Of a stretch of DNA of 64,000 bases, positions 7,209 to 17,100 are shown piece after piece; position 1 is the stretch's first letter; the number at the start of each line of letters is the position of its first letter. A model generated the notes under the pieces. That model ran no database searches, was not told the origin of the DNA, and was given only the letters and a program-made list of their open reading frames with translations. This stretch comes from Emticicia fluvialis (GTDB taxonomy: Bacteria > Bacteroidota > Bacteroidia > Cytophagales > Spirosomataceae), in NCBI RefSeq assembly GCF_024793945.1, contig NZ_JANUSD010000002.1, positions 124,001 through 188,000 on the forward strand, written 5' to 3'. The position numbers and the translations under genes were made by a program.

Positions 7209-8578
7209 TACTTTAAAATCGGGTTATCTCGTTTAGAAAATTCAGGCATCAGTTCATCGTTTTCTTCGGGGCCATGCTTTATTTTTTTATTGAGCAGATA
7301 CAAAAACAAAACAAACAACAGGGCATAAACCAATGTAAATAATATAAGAGAGAACATGACCTGCTCAGCTTTTAGCGATTGCGAAAGCGCGTCTGAGGTC
7401 CGTAGTAAATTATACACTACCCAGGGTTGCCGGCCTACTTCTGCCGAATACCAACCCACCTGATTGGCTATTTGCGGTAATAAAACAGACCAGGCAAAAA
7501 TATGCAGTAACCATTTATGCTGAAACAACTTGCCCCGCCACCACAGAAAAGTGGCTAATAGTGTAAGCCCAATGAGTATCATCCCAATGGTTACCATCAG
7601 ATGGTAGGTCTGAAATACAAAATTAACAGCCGAAGGGCGGTCTTCTTTTTTGAAGGCATTAAGGCCTTTAACCGGTTTGTTGGTATCCTGATGTATCAGA
7701 TAGCTTAATCCGGCAGGAATGCTGATGCCTGATACCTGCTGCTTTTTGTTATTTACCCACCCCGCCAGATACATGTCGGCCACTGACAGAGAATCATAAT
7801 GGCCTTCAAAAGCTGCCAGTTTTGCAGGTTGATTTTTGGCCACCCCGTTTGCCGAATGATGGCCCGTGAATAATTGCAATAAGGAAGCAACAGTAGCAAC
7901 CACCAGTGCAATTTTAAAGCCCGGTTTGGCAATCTGCAAATGCCTGCCGCGTAAAATGTAATAAGAGTTAACACTCAACACCAGAAACGAACCAGCCAGA
8001 AATGCCCCGATGATTACGTGCGAAAGCCTGTCTATGCTTGACGGATTAAAAACCATTTCCCAAAAATTGGTTATTACGGCCCGGGCTTTCATACCTTCGC
8101 CTTCTATTCTAAAGCCAGCAGGGGTTTGCTGCCATGAGTTGGCCACTACAATCCAGATAGCCGAAAACATGGAGCCTAGCGCCACCATTAAAGTGGCAAA
8201 AAAATGGACTCTCGGACTAACCCTGTTCCAGCCAAAGATAAGTATACCCAGAAAGCCAGACTCCAGCGCAAAGGCAAAGATGCCCTCTGCTGCCAGTGCG
8301 CTACCAAAAATATCACCCACATAACGCGAATAAACCGCCCAGTTGGTGCCAAACTCAAATTCCATTACTATGCCGGTAGCCACGCCTATACCAAAAATAA
8401 GGGCAAATATTTTTATCCAGAACCGGGTCATTTGCTCATAAACTGGCTTGCCGGTTCTTAAATACAGGCCTTCCATAATTACCATTACAACGCCTAAACC
8501 AATACTTAAAGGAGGATATATGTAGTGAAATGCTACAGTAAATGCAAACTGTATTCGCGAAAGTAGTTCGGTATTCAT
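7208..8578 (-). CDS. cydA: cytochrome bd ubiquinol oxidase subunit I
   Basis: The heme-carrying subunit, 456 residues from the ATG at 8578. That start (MNTELLSRIQFAFTV) was chosen because it aligns with the usual CydA N-terminus; an upstream in-frame extension lacks any family match. The heme-ligand region FHYIYPPLSIG is at about residues 15-25. The motif EVGRQPWVVY (GRQPW) is at about 383-392, and nine or so membrane helices are present. The Q-loop is short compared with E. coli CydA (522 residues). Together with CydB it forms the bd oxidase. No clear TAnnTTTG box was found directly upstream. Confidence 0.96.
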   Translation of the reverse strand: MNTELLSRIQFAFTVAFHYIYPPLSIGLGVVMVIMEGLYLRTGKPVYEQMTRFWIKIFALIFGIGVATGIVMEFEFGTNWAVYSRYVGDIFGSALAAEGIFAFALESGFLGILIFGWNRVSPRVHFFATLMVALGSMFSAIWIVVANSWQQTPAGFRIEGEGMKARAVITNFWEMVFNPSSIDRLSHVIIGAFLAGSFLVLSVNSYYILRGRHLQIAKPGFKIALVVATVASLLQLFTGHHSANGVAKNQPAKLAAFEGHYDSLSVADMYLAGWVNNKKQQVSGISIPAGLSYLIHQDTNKPVKGLNAFKKEDRPSAVNFVFQTYHLMVTIGMILIGLTLLATFLWWRGKLFQHKWLLHIFAWSVLLPQIANQVGWYSAEVGRQPWVVYNLLRTSDALSQSLKAEQVMFSLILFTLVYALLFVLFLYLLNKKIKHGPEENDELMPEFSKRDNPILK

Positions 8579-8936
8579 AAACGACTTGTTAGATGTGGCT
8601 AATTTCAATGCCAGATGAATAGGAACCAAGAAAAAAACACTTTATTTCTGTAAAGCAGGCCGGTAGCCCAAAAACCTCAGAATCACAGAATTTTAATCGC
8701 ATTTGATTTGTTTTAGAAGATTGTGGGGTAAACAATGGTAATATTTAAGCCATTAATTTACCTCGCGCCGTGTTCTTCTTTTTTCAATAAACCACTGTTA
8801 CAGCCTTAAATATTCAGTGAAATGCGGCCATCGGCGTTATTCTAATTTGTTCTCCTTAATTTTGCGACGCAAATTTTTTTTCGCCAATGCCGGGATACAC
8901 TGCCTGAAAGTGGAAATCCTGACCCCGAAATAGCCG
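8579..8936. promoter_or_regulatory. divergent intergenic region between cydA and the LytTR gene, with a -7 box
   Basis: The plus-strand octamer TAATTTTG at 8857-8864 fits the -7 consensus and gives a leader of about 65 nt for the regulator gene at 8937. It has no good -33 partner. Nothing else recognisable was seen here: no FNR-like palindrome and no hairpin. Confidence 0.4.
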
Positions 8937-9686
8937 ATGACAATTCTTATAGTAGAAAAAACAGAGGATAATTTTAAACTGATAGCAGATACGCTTGCAG
9001 AATATTACCCTATGTCTACCCTTAGCCATTGCCGTAGTGTTCAGGAAACACTGGCCTGGCTGGCCGTTAACGATGGTGTGAGTATTGGTTTTTTTGAGGT
9101 TGAACTGGCAGACGGACTTAGTTTTGAGGTTTTTCAAGAAATAAACCCGGGCTTCCCGGTTGTGTTTATGTCGGCTTATGACAAGTATTTGTCTCAGGCC
9201 ATGCCATATCAAGCCATTGATTATCTACGAAAACCCATTGAAAAGGCAGAGTTAGTCAGGATTCTGGATAAATACGAGGCCCTCCGCAAGCATTTTGTAA
9301 TGCAGGCCAGAAATAATGAAGCTCTAAGTAACAACAACGGTAACCCAGCTAAAGAAAGGCTGATTGTTAAAAAAGGAACAAATTATTATGTAATGCCTGC
9401 GATTGATATTGCCTTTATTTATACCGAGGCGCGAGTAGTTTTTTTGATTGATAAAACCGGAGAAAGATACATTGTAGAAAAAAACCTGAGCGAACTTGAA
9501 TTAGAATTATCAGGCAGGCAGTTTTTCAGGGCTAACCGCAAGTTCATTGTCAGCATTGATGCTATAAAGAGCTTCAAGCCCTCATTTAAGGGCAAGATTG
9601 CCATAGAATTAATGCACTTGTCAAAAGCTGAGGTGAGTATCAGTCAGGAAAATGCCGCACAATTCAAGCGGTGGATTGAAGGATAA
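8937..9686 (+). CDS. LytTR-family response regulator with atypical receiver domain
   Basis: A 249-residue regulator. The receiver domain is at 1-120, starting ILIVEKTEDNF, with the conserved Ser of FMSAYD and the Lys of LRKPI. The LytTR DNA-binding domain is at about 145-248, with RFFRANRKFIVSID-type ending seen as QFFRANRKFIVSIDAIKSF. The phosphoacceptor position holds Glu54 (FFEVELADG) where Asp is expected, and the N-terminal acidic pair is E-K. Glu often mimics a phosphorylated Asp, so the protein may be permanently active or be controlled in another way. No partner LytS-type kinase is adjacent. It lies 29 bp before a TonB-dependent receptor gene that it may control. Confidence 0.88.
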   Translation: MTILIVEKTEDNFKLIADTLAEYYPMSTLSHCRSVQETLAWLAVNDGVSIGFFEVELADGLSFEVFQEINPGFPVVFMSAYDKYLSQAMPYQAIDYLRKPIEKAELVRILDKYEALRKHFVMQARNNEALSNNNGNPAKERLIVKKGTNYYVMPAIDIAFIYTEARVVFLIDKTGERYIVEKNLSELELELSGRQFFRANRKFIVSIDAIKSFKPSFKGKIAIELMHLSKAEVSISQENAAQFKRWIEG

Positions 9687-9715
9687 AAAAACAAAACCAA
9701 ATAAAACCAAAGAAC

Positions 9716-12349
9716 ATGAGAAGAAAACTTTACTTACTGGCTTGTCTGGCAACTAACATGGCATGGGGGCAGAATGTGCAGGCCGATAGTGCCCGGGCTT
9801 TAAATGAAGTAGTGGTGTCGGCATCCAGAATTGAGGAAAGTATTTTTAAAGCCCCCGTTTCTGTTACCAAAGTTTCGGCTTTGCAACTGCAGCAGTCGCC
9901 GGGTATTGAGTTAATTTCGTCTTTGTCAAGATACAAGGGTATTGATGTAAGCCAATCGAGCTGGTTTGTAACAAGTTTAAGTACCCGTGGTTTTAACAGC
10001 TCTAAAGCCGAAAGGATTTTACAACTGGCAGATTATGTCGATTTTATGTCGCCCACGTCGTCGCTATATGGTGGAAACTGGATGGGTACGCCAGACCTGG
10101 ATATTGATAACATTGAAGTAATATACGGTGCCAATTCGGCACTTTATGGTTCAGGTGCATTTAACGGAGTAATACTGATGCACTCAAAAGACCCTTTCAG
10201 GCATCAGGGATTGGCTGCATCTATCCGTGGCGGCTCGCGATCCTTAATGGACGGACAATTAAGATATGCACAGGTATTTGCCGGGCGTTTTGCCTTTAAG
10301 CTCAACGCCAATTTTACACAAGGGCAAGAGTTTATGGGTAATTCAGACGCTGCCATCAAGGCTACCACAGCCGGTGGGTTGGCCGGGTCTGATGCAGCCA
10401 ATAATGCCTATGGCTCACCTTTTGGCTGGAACAAGCTCAACTATTTTGGCGATGCAGGGCTAACTGTTACAGACCCCCGGTATACTCAATACAACAATAA
10501 CCAGCCTTACCGCATCTACATGCCGGGCTTTAACGAGGCTGATGTTATAGGGGCAAATGACGGGAGCAAATTCCTGAACATGAAAGGCTTTCAGGCCGGG
10601 AGCATCCGTCTTAATCCGTCTTTGCATTACAAAATCAATGAAAATACACAGGCGTCTTATGAGTATCGCTGGTCGTTGGGTAATGGGATTTTTCAGAGTA
10701 CCAGCCGGTTTGCGTGGCGTGAAATGCAATATGATTTACACAAGTTTGAAATAAAAAACAGCAAGTGGTTTATACGTGCTTACACTATGTTTGATTATGG
10801 CGGTAATGCCTATGAAGTAGGGGGTGTAGCCAATGCTTTGCAGAACGTAAGACTCACAGACCCTAAAAATGGGGTGTATCCAACAGTGTCAGGTAATTAT
10901 TTTAATGCCTGGAACCAGATATTTGCTGCTGCACGTGGCAGTGGTTTTGGTGGAGGGAGCCTTTCAGGTGTTTATACACCCGATATGATAAATGGTGGCT
11001 TACCCGGTGCGTTTTCAATACCATCCATTCAGGGCGGGCAATCTATTCAGGATGCCGCCAGGCTTGCGTTTAATCTGACACAATCGCTGCAGTTAGGTGC
11101 CGGGTCTCCACTTTTTAATCAGATTACCCAAAAAGTTGCTGACGGCGTTGGCGACCTGACAATCAATGGCTCAACCATCAAAGGTGCTGCCTTCTCTAAC
11201 ACGGCTCGTTATACTGATTTTTCAGCACAGAGAGAATTTAAGCTGGCCACAACCAACATTGTAGTTGGAGGAGCTTACAGAACTTATTTGCTGAAATCAA
11301 ACGGTACTTTACTATCAGATGGTAATTTCTCACCTCTGTCAAAAGAAAAAAGGAATAGCATTGCCAATTGGGAATCAGGCATATACGGCCAGGTACAGCA
11401 AAAACTGCTTAATGAAAAACTTACGCTGGCAGCCGCAGGCAGGGTAGACTTCTTTCAGAATTTTGATGCCAGGTTTTCTCCCCGCATCTCGGCTGTTTAT
11501 TCAGTTGGCAGGCATAATTTCAGAGCTAACTTTGCTACGGCTTACAGAGCCCCCGCACAGCTTGACCAGTATATTTACCTTGATTACGGCAGTATTTTGC
11601 TGATTGGTAATGTTGAAAACGGCTTCAAGGGGTTAAACTCAACAGGTACACAGCCTTTTGAAGTAAAGAAGCTGGCGCCTGAAAAAATGAATAGCTGGGA
11701 GTTGGGCTATAAAGCTTTACTTACCAAAGACTTGCAACTTGACCTGAGTTATTACCGTAGTTTATACAATGGTTTTATAGGTATTGTGCGTTTTCAGGGG
11801 CGTGAAGACGGCAAAATGCCAGAGGGCAACTATCAGCAAAAAACCGGCGACTGGGCCAAAACAGCACCAGACCGTACCAGAGGCAGGTTTATTCAGACCT
11901 GGGCTAATTTCGACAAACAGGTTACCACACAAGGCGCGTTCATTAGCCTTGATTACCGCGTAAACAACAAACTGAGTGTTTATGGTAATTATACCTGGGC
12001 AAAAATATCAGACATCAAAAACCTGATTGCCGGTTTTAATACGCCAGAGCATAAATTTAATATCGGCGCAAATGGCCTTATTACTAAAAACTTTTCCTAT
12101 TCAGTTAATTATCGGCACAGCAGCGCTTATATGTACTTTATGCCTTTTGATGAGGGAGAGATTAAAGCCTTTGGAACACTTGATGCGCAGTTAAATTATT
12201 TTATAAAAGACCTCAGCAGCACTGTTAAGCTGGGAGGTACAAATCTTACCAATGCCAATGCTCTCAGTGTTTATGGCTCGGCACCTATCAGCCGCATTGT
12301 TTATCTTGGGATAGTTTGCGACCTGAATTTCAATAAAACCAAAAAGTAA
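9716..12349 (+). CDS. TonB-dependent outer-membrane receptor
   Basis: An 877-residue outer-membrane importer of the FecA/CirA type. The signal peptide ends near WGQ (residue 19). The TonB box-like segment ALNEVVVSASR and the plug (about 35-160; IEVIYGANSALYGSGAFNGVI) precede a 22-strand barrel ending in KTKK. It lacks the N-terminal carboxypeptidase-like domain of SusC proteins, so it is more likely a receptor for a metal chelate, vitamin or small ligand than a SusC-type glycan importer (inference). The substrate is unknown. It follows the LytTR regulator with a 29-bp gap, probably as one transcript, and ends at a strong terminator. Confidence 0.93.
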   Translation: MRRKLYLLACLATNMAWGQNVQADSARALNEVVVSASRIEESIFKAPVSVTKVSALQLQQSPGIELISSLSRYKGIDVSQSSWFVTSLSTRGFNSSKAERILQLADYVDFMSPTSSLYGGNWMGTPDLDIDNIEVIYGANSALYGSGAFNGVILMHSKDPFRHQGLAASIRGGSRSLMDGQLRYAQVFAGRFAFKLNANFTQGQEFMGNSDAAIKATTAGGLAGSDAANNAYGSPFGWNKLNYFGDAGLTVTDPRYTQYNNNQPYRIYMPGFNEADVIGANDGSKFLNMKGFQAGSIRLNPSLHYKINENTQASYEYRWSLGNGIFQSTSRFAWREMQYDLHKFEIKNSKWFIRAYTMFDYGGNAYEVGGVANALQNVRLTDPKNGVYPTVSGNYFNAWNQIFAAARGSGFGGGSLSGVYTPDMINGGLPGAFSIPSIQGGQSIQDAARLAFNLTQSLQLGAGSPLFNQITQKVADGVGDLTINGSTIKGAAFSNTARYTDFSAQREFKLATTNIVVGGAYRTYLLKSNGTLLSDGNFSPLSKEKRNSIANWESGIYGQVQQKLLNEKLTLAAAGRVDFFQNFDARFSPRISAVYSVGRHNFRANFATAYRAPAQLDQYIYLDYGSILLIGNVENGFKGLNSTGTQPFEVKKLAPEKMNSWELGYKALLTKDLQLDLSYYRSLYNGFIGIVRFQGREDGKMPEGNYQQKTGDWAKTAPDRTRGRFIQTWANFDKQVTTQGAFISLDYRVNNKLSVYGNYTWAKISDIKNLIAGFNTPEHKFNIGANGLITKNFSYSVNYRHSSAYMYFMPFDEGEIKAFGTLDAQLNYFIKDLSSTVKLGGTNLTNANALSVYGSAPISRIVYLGIVCDLNFNKTKK

Positions 12350-12367
12350 TCGTTGGTAGATAAAAAT

Positions 12368-12405
12368 CTGCATAGTGGCTCTGTGCCGCTATGCAGATTT
12401 TTTTT
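12368..12405 (+). terminator. intrinsic terminator after the TonB receptor
   Basis: A 12-bp stem with one G-T pair (12368-12379 with 12385-12396) and a 5-nt loop is followed by an uninterrupted run of T residues. Confidence 0.88.
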
Positions 12406-12472
12406 TAACAGGCTTTTTAATTATAAAAAAACGCTCTAATTTTTGCATATTTGGTAAAATAAGGTGTAACAA

Positions 12473-13549
12473 ATGCGAAGAATCATTGATACATTAATGA
12501 TATTTTATTGTTGCTGTGTGGCTCAGACTGCACTTGCACAGTATGTGATTACACTGAAAGACACGCCGATTGATATAAAACCAATAGGTTATTACATTGC
12601 CGATGTAAAAGACGGCAGAGTGCAAAAAAATGGTTTCGGTACAATTATTACGCCTGACGACACCAAAGCTGTTATTAATATAGCCGGCGGAGTAAAAAAT
12701 GGATTGCAAAGATTTATATCCGGAAATTTGCCAAAAAATACCGCAACAACCCCCGTTCTTTATAATCTTACTCAACTGAATTTGCATGAAACCAGAAATG
12801 CCCAGGGCGGGATTAATGGAAAAATGACACTGTCTGTTAGTTTTGAGAGAATCGGAAGGAATGATACAATAAAGTTGGTTGACTCTCAGGTGTACCTGGA
12901 CTACAAGCGTTCTGGTGGTGCGCCCAACATGAATAACTATGAGTCGGTTTTACGCAGGTTGGTTTTGCAGACATTGCAGTATTTTGCCGACTGGCTGGAA
13001 TTGAATAAGGGCAAGCATGAAGCATTGGCCAGAGGCATTGAGATAAAGCTCATGCCTGATTACAAACTAAACGATAAAGACACCATCTATTATGAAACCA
13101 GAAAAGTTACCTGGGACGATTTCAGAGGCAGCCCCTCAGGATTAAATAGATATGGTGCAGCTATTTTTAGCAATTTTGGCTATGTGTCGTCATTTAATGT
13201 GTCGGGAGGAATTATACGTGCCAATATTCAGACCAGAACCTATATGGTCAGGGGGATGTCGTGGGTGAATGAAAGTGCCAGGACGGCTTATGCACTGGCG
13301 CACGAACAACTGCATTTTGATATTACCAAACTGGTTGTGGAGCGATTCAAGAAAAAAGTAAGTGCCTTGCAGGCAGAAAGCATTGATGACCTGAACAGCA
13401 TGATACAGTTTGAGTATCTGGAATCTTATAGAGAGATGAACAGCTTGCAACGAGCCTATGACGACGAAACAAGCCACAGCCAGGATACCTTTAAACAAGC
13501 GGAATGGGCAGAAAAAATAAAAACATGGCTAAATGAATTGGCCGGATAA
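12473..13549 (+). CDS. secreted DUF922-like putative zinc protease
   Basis: A 358-residue exported protein with an N-terminal signal peptide (ends TALAQ at about 22). The C-terminal half carries the DUF922 signatures: the entry motif VTWDDFRGSP (about 215-224) and the zinc-site motif HEQLHFDI (His277, HExxH form). A third ligand is not certain. The N-terminal half, about 25-190, resembles nothing recognised. DUF922 proteins are predicted metallopeptidases, mostly uncharacterised. The gene stands alone, and its stop codon lies in the arm of a bidirectional terminator. The peptidase activity is predicted only. Confidence 0.72.
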   Translation: MRRIIDTLMIFYCCCVAQTALAQYVITLKDTPIDIKPIGYYIADVKDGRVQKNGFGTIITPDDTKAVINIAGGVKNGLQRFISGNLPKNTATTPVLYNLTQLNLHETRNAQGGINGKMTLSVSFERIGRNDTIKLVDSQVYLDYKRSGGAPNMNNYESVLRRLVLQTLQYFADWLELNKGKHEALARGIEIKLMPDYKLNDKDTIYYETRKVTWDDFRGSPSGLNRYGAAIFSNFGYVSSFNVSGGIIRANIQTRTYMVRGMSWVNESARTAYALAHEQLHFDITKLVVERFKKKVSALQAESIDDLNSMIQFEYLESYREMNSLQRAYDDETSHSQDTFKQAEWAEKIKTWLNELAG

Positions 13550-13588
13550 AAGCAGAGGCCTCACCGGAACGCGAGGCCTCTGCTTTTA
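13547..13588. terminator. 16-bp bidirectional terminator between convergent stops
   Basis: Perfect arms at 13547-13562 and 13573-13588 have a 10-nt loop, with A-run and T-run edges. The left arm contains the TAA of the DUF922 gene, and the right arm ends next to the stop of the minus-strand gene. The hairpin is therefore the entire intergenic space. Confidence 0.9.
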
Positions 13589-14122
13589 TCACCAGCCATC
13601 ATCAGATGGTTTGGGTTTAGCTGCCGGTTTCTTAACCGGGGCATTGCCTGCTTTCAGATTGCCTGCTGAAGGCGCAGCAGCGCCGATTGATGATGAGGTC
13701 ACCGCGATGGTTTTGTCAACCTTAGAGAACACGCGGCTCACAATTTTCCACTCCCCATTTATTTTTAACAGATTCAGGAAATCAACATATTTAAAATTCT
13801 CAAATTCTTCTTCGGTTACAGCGGTTCCGGCGGTTCCGGCAAAGCTGTAACTTACCACATTACTCTTCCATTTTGCGCCTCCTGCCGGTACAGACGCAAT
13901 GAATTTTTTTACCGGAATCTCCGATATACGTCCGTTTGACTGGCTGCGCAGATTGGCAGCAGGATGAAACGCGCGATTCAATCTGGCCGAATCGCCGGTG
14001 GCTCCACCATCCAGATAATTATAAAGCGTTGCTTTAATCGCCTCGTCGTCGGTCTGGGCACTGGCTTCTGCTGCAAAGCCCATCACCCCTATAAATGCAA
14101 GTAATAAAGTATTAAATTTCAT
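13589..14122 (-). CDS. secreted NTF2-like (lumazine-binding-like) protein
   Basis: A 177-residue exported protein; the signal peptide ends near ASAQ (residue 23). The mature part, from about 25 to 125, has the NTF2-like/SnoaL pattern seen in putative lumazine-binding proteins of Bacteroidota: AIKATLYNYLDGGATGDSARLNRAFHP at the start, then YVDFLNLLKINGEWKIVSRVF. A low-complexity Ala/Pro/Lys tail ends in PSDDGW. Members of this fold bind small hydrophobic ligands or are catalytic, so function cannot be stated. Its upstream neighbour on the same strand is the hybrid kinase, 74 bp away. Confidence 0.7.
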   Translation of the reverse strand: MKFNTLLLAFIGVMGFAAEASAQTDDEAIKATLYNYLDGGATGDSARLNRAFHPAANLRSQSNGRISEIPVKKFIASVPAGGAKWKSNVVSYSFAGTAGTAVTEEEFENFKYVDFLNLLKINGEWKIVSRVFSKVDKTIAVTSSSIGAAAPSAGNLKAGNAPVKKPAAKPKPSDDGW

Positions 14123-14196
14123 GTGTTTAATTGTTTAATCGCCTGTTCAAATTAACGAAAATAATATGGGAGTATTGCAAATTTTTAGTTCATTAA

Positions 14197-17100
14197 TCAA
14201 GACAAAACCTGCCTGTAAGTTTCCTTAAATCTGGTAAATTCATCTTCTAAAACGGCCATTCTTTCATTGAAATAGGTTAAATCTCCTGTTTTAGACGGCA
14301 CTTCAATTTCTTTGGTAATTTCATGAATACGCGCCAGCCCGATGGTTCCTGAGTTACCTTTCAAGGTATGCAGTTCGCTTTGAATGGTTTTTACATGGTC
14401 AGGGTAGGCTTCTTTGGTATTGCGTATCTGCTCCTGAGCCTCTTGTTCAAAATCCTCAAATACGGTCAGCAGCATTTCTTCTCCTACCATTTCTTTCAGC
14501 TGGTTTACTACTTCCATATCAAACATGGGTATACCGGCAGCCACACTGAAATCTGTATTAGCGGCAGACCCTTTAACATCTATAACAGGCTGGTTGTTTT
14601 TTGCAGTTGGTGTCCTGGTGATTGGTTCTTTGGCAGCCCCGCTTCTGGCCGTGGCTGCGGTTTCTTCTGTTCTGCCTTCGATTCTTACCAGTTCGTTTAC
14701 TTTTTGAACCAGAATAGCGGCTCTGATGGGCTTGGGTACGTAGTCATCCATCCCTTCGCTCAGGAAACGTTCCCGGTCGTGCTGCATGGAGTAGGCGGTC
14801 ATGGCTACTATTTTGGGTAGTGACGACCCATAGATGTCACGCATGCGGTGGGTGGTTTCTATGCCATCCATTTCCGGCATCTGAATATCCATAAAAATGA
14901 GGTCAAAGAACGGATTATCACCAAATATCTCAATGGCTTTGGCGCCGCTTTCGGCAGTTGTTACAGTACAGCCCGACTTATTCAGTATTTCTGAAGCTAC
15001 CTTACGGTTTACCTGATTGTCGTCAACCAATAGAATTTTAGGTGAATACTGACTGAAAAAGTTAGTTAGCTGAATCTCCCCTGCATCATTATCAGAAACA
15101 CTCGGGCTGATGCTGGTAGAACGAACCTCAATCGTAAACCAGAAAGTGCTTCCTTTGCCTTCGCCCGAAACTACCCCCATGTCGCCTTTCATCAGGCGGC
15201 ATAGCTCACGTGAAATGGCCAGGCCAAGGCCTGTTCCGCCAAATGATTTTTTGGTTGAATTATCCACCTGCTGAAAAGCCCCAAACAGTAGTTTCTGGTC
15301 TTCTTCTGATATACCAATGCCTGAATCTTTGATTTCGCCTTTCAGGATATGAATTTTCCCGTTAGATGATACCTTAGACAGCGAAACCGTTACACTGCCA
15401 TTCTCAGTAAATTTCAGTGCATTGGAAGTCAGGTTCGAGAAAATCTGTAACAAACGTGTCTGGTCTGCAATCAGGTAGGCGGGTACGTCTTCGGCTATAT
15501 GATAAGTAAGGGCATTGTTTTTTTCGATAGCCCGCTGACGGAACAAACCCACCAGTCGTTCTAATAACTCACGTATATCAAGCGGGGCATTGTGCAAGTC
15601 CATTTTGCCGGCCTCAATTTTAGACAGGTCAAGTATGTCATTCAGAATGGTCAGCAGGGTCTCTGACGATTTCTTGATGGTTTGAACATAATCTCTTTGC
15701 TCCGGATTCAGCGGCGTTTCGTACATCAGGTCAATCATCCCAATTACACCATTCATTGGTGTACGAATCTCATGGCTCATATTGGCCAGGAAGCGTTCTT
15801 TTACTTTAAGCGACCGCTCGGCCTCGTCTTTGGCAACAATTAAGTCTTCGTTGGCGTGTTTCAGCTCTGATATATCACGTGCTACCCCTTCTACCTCAAC
15901 AGGAATCCCCTTGGCATCTTTAATCATTCTGATATTGAGCATAAACTGCCGTAACTCTCCGTCTTTGCGCTTTACTACTACCTCAAAGTTGGTAATACTG
16001 CCCGACTTCAACAGCCCTTTGATATTCTTTGAACTGTCAATGGCGTTTTCAAAGAACTTATCCACCTTGTTGCCCATTACCTCTTCAACAGAATACCCTG
16101 TGTGGGTAAGTACCGACGGTGATATCATACTAATATTTCCGGCCAGATCAGTTCGGTAATAGATATCGATGAACGACTCAATGGTATCGCGGAACTTCTG
16201 TTCACTTTTTTGCAGCCTGATGGTAGAGTTTTTCTTTTCGGTAATGTTTTGGGCAATGCCCGAAATCTCTTCTATTTGCCCGGTTGAAGACGAAAGAATG
16301 GGGTTCAGGTAAAACTCATACCAATCGTCGCCACCATCTATGTGTCCCCAGTGCATTTCAAAATTCTGAGGTTTGCCTTTAAAGGCTTCATTGTATCTTT
16401 CGCGAAGCACCGGGCGGTCTTCAGGGGCAATCAGGCGCCAGCCGATTTTCTCGGTACTTGAGTTGATTTCAGGCGGATACCCGAGGTTTTTTCTGATTAA
16501 TTCTTCATAATTTTTATTGAAAGAGCTTAGCTGGCGTTTCAGGTTCACTGTCCAGATTACGTGCGAACTGCTGTCAAACACAGCATTGAGGCGAGATGTT
16601 TGCCTTAGTAAATCTTCTTCTTTCTGTTTTCTTACCAGCGCCACAGCTACCTGGCCCGAAACGAATTCAAGCAATTCAAGGTCACGGATGGTAAATTTAT
16701 TACGGTCACTGTAAGACTGCACGCCAATTACCCCGGTAGTTTTGGTATCTACTTTTAAGGGTACACAAAGCATTACTTCAGGTTTGGAAGAACCGTATAA
16801 GGTTAACCTTTCGGTTTCTGAAAGACGTTCAATGTCTTCTTTATAAAGAAAAAGAGGCTTGTTTTGCACCATTGAATATTCAATAATGCCGTTCCCCAGT
16901 TTTCGGCGCAGGAAATTCTCGCTCGTGTCTGAATACTCATCTACAACATAAGGGTAATAGATGGTACCGTCTTCAGGTTCAAAGAGCGCTACAAAGAAAT
17001 TATTGGCCTGAATCTGTTTCTGTAGCTCTACATGTACCTGTGTTAAAAAATCTTTCAGGTTCAGGGTATTCAGATTCAGCTGGGCAATGGTGTAATATAG

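Noticed and set aside
8579..8936. FNR-type palindrome controlling cydAB
   Set aside because: No TTGAT-N4-ATCAA-like dyad was seen in the region.
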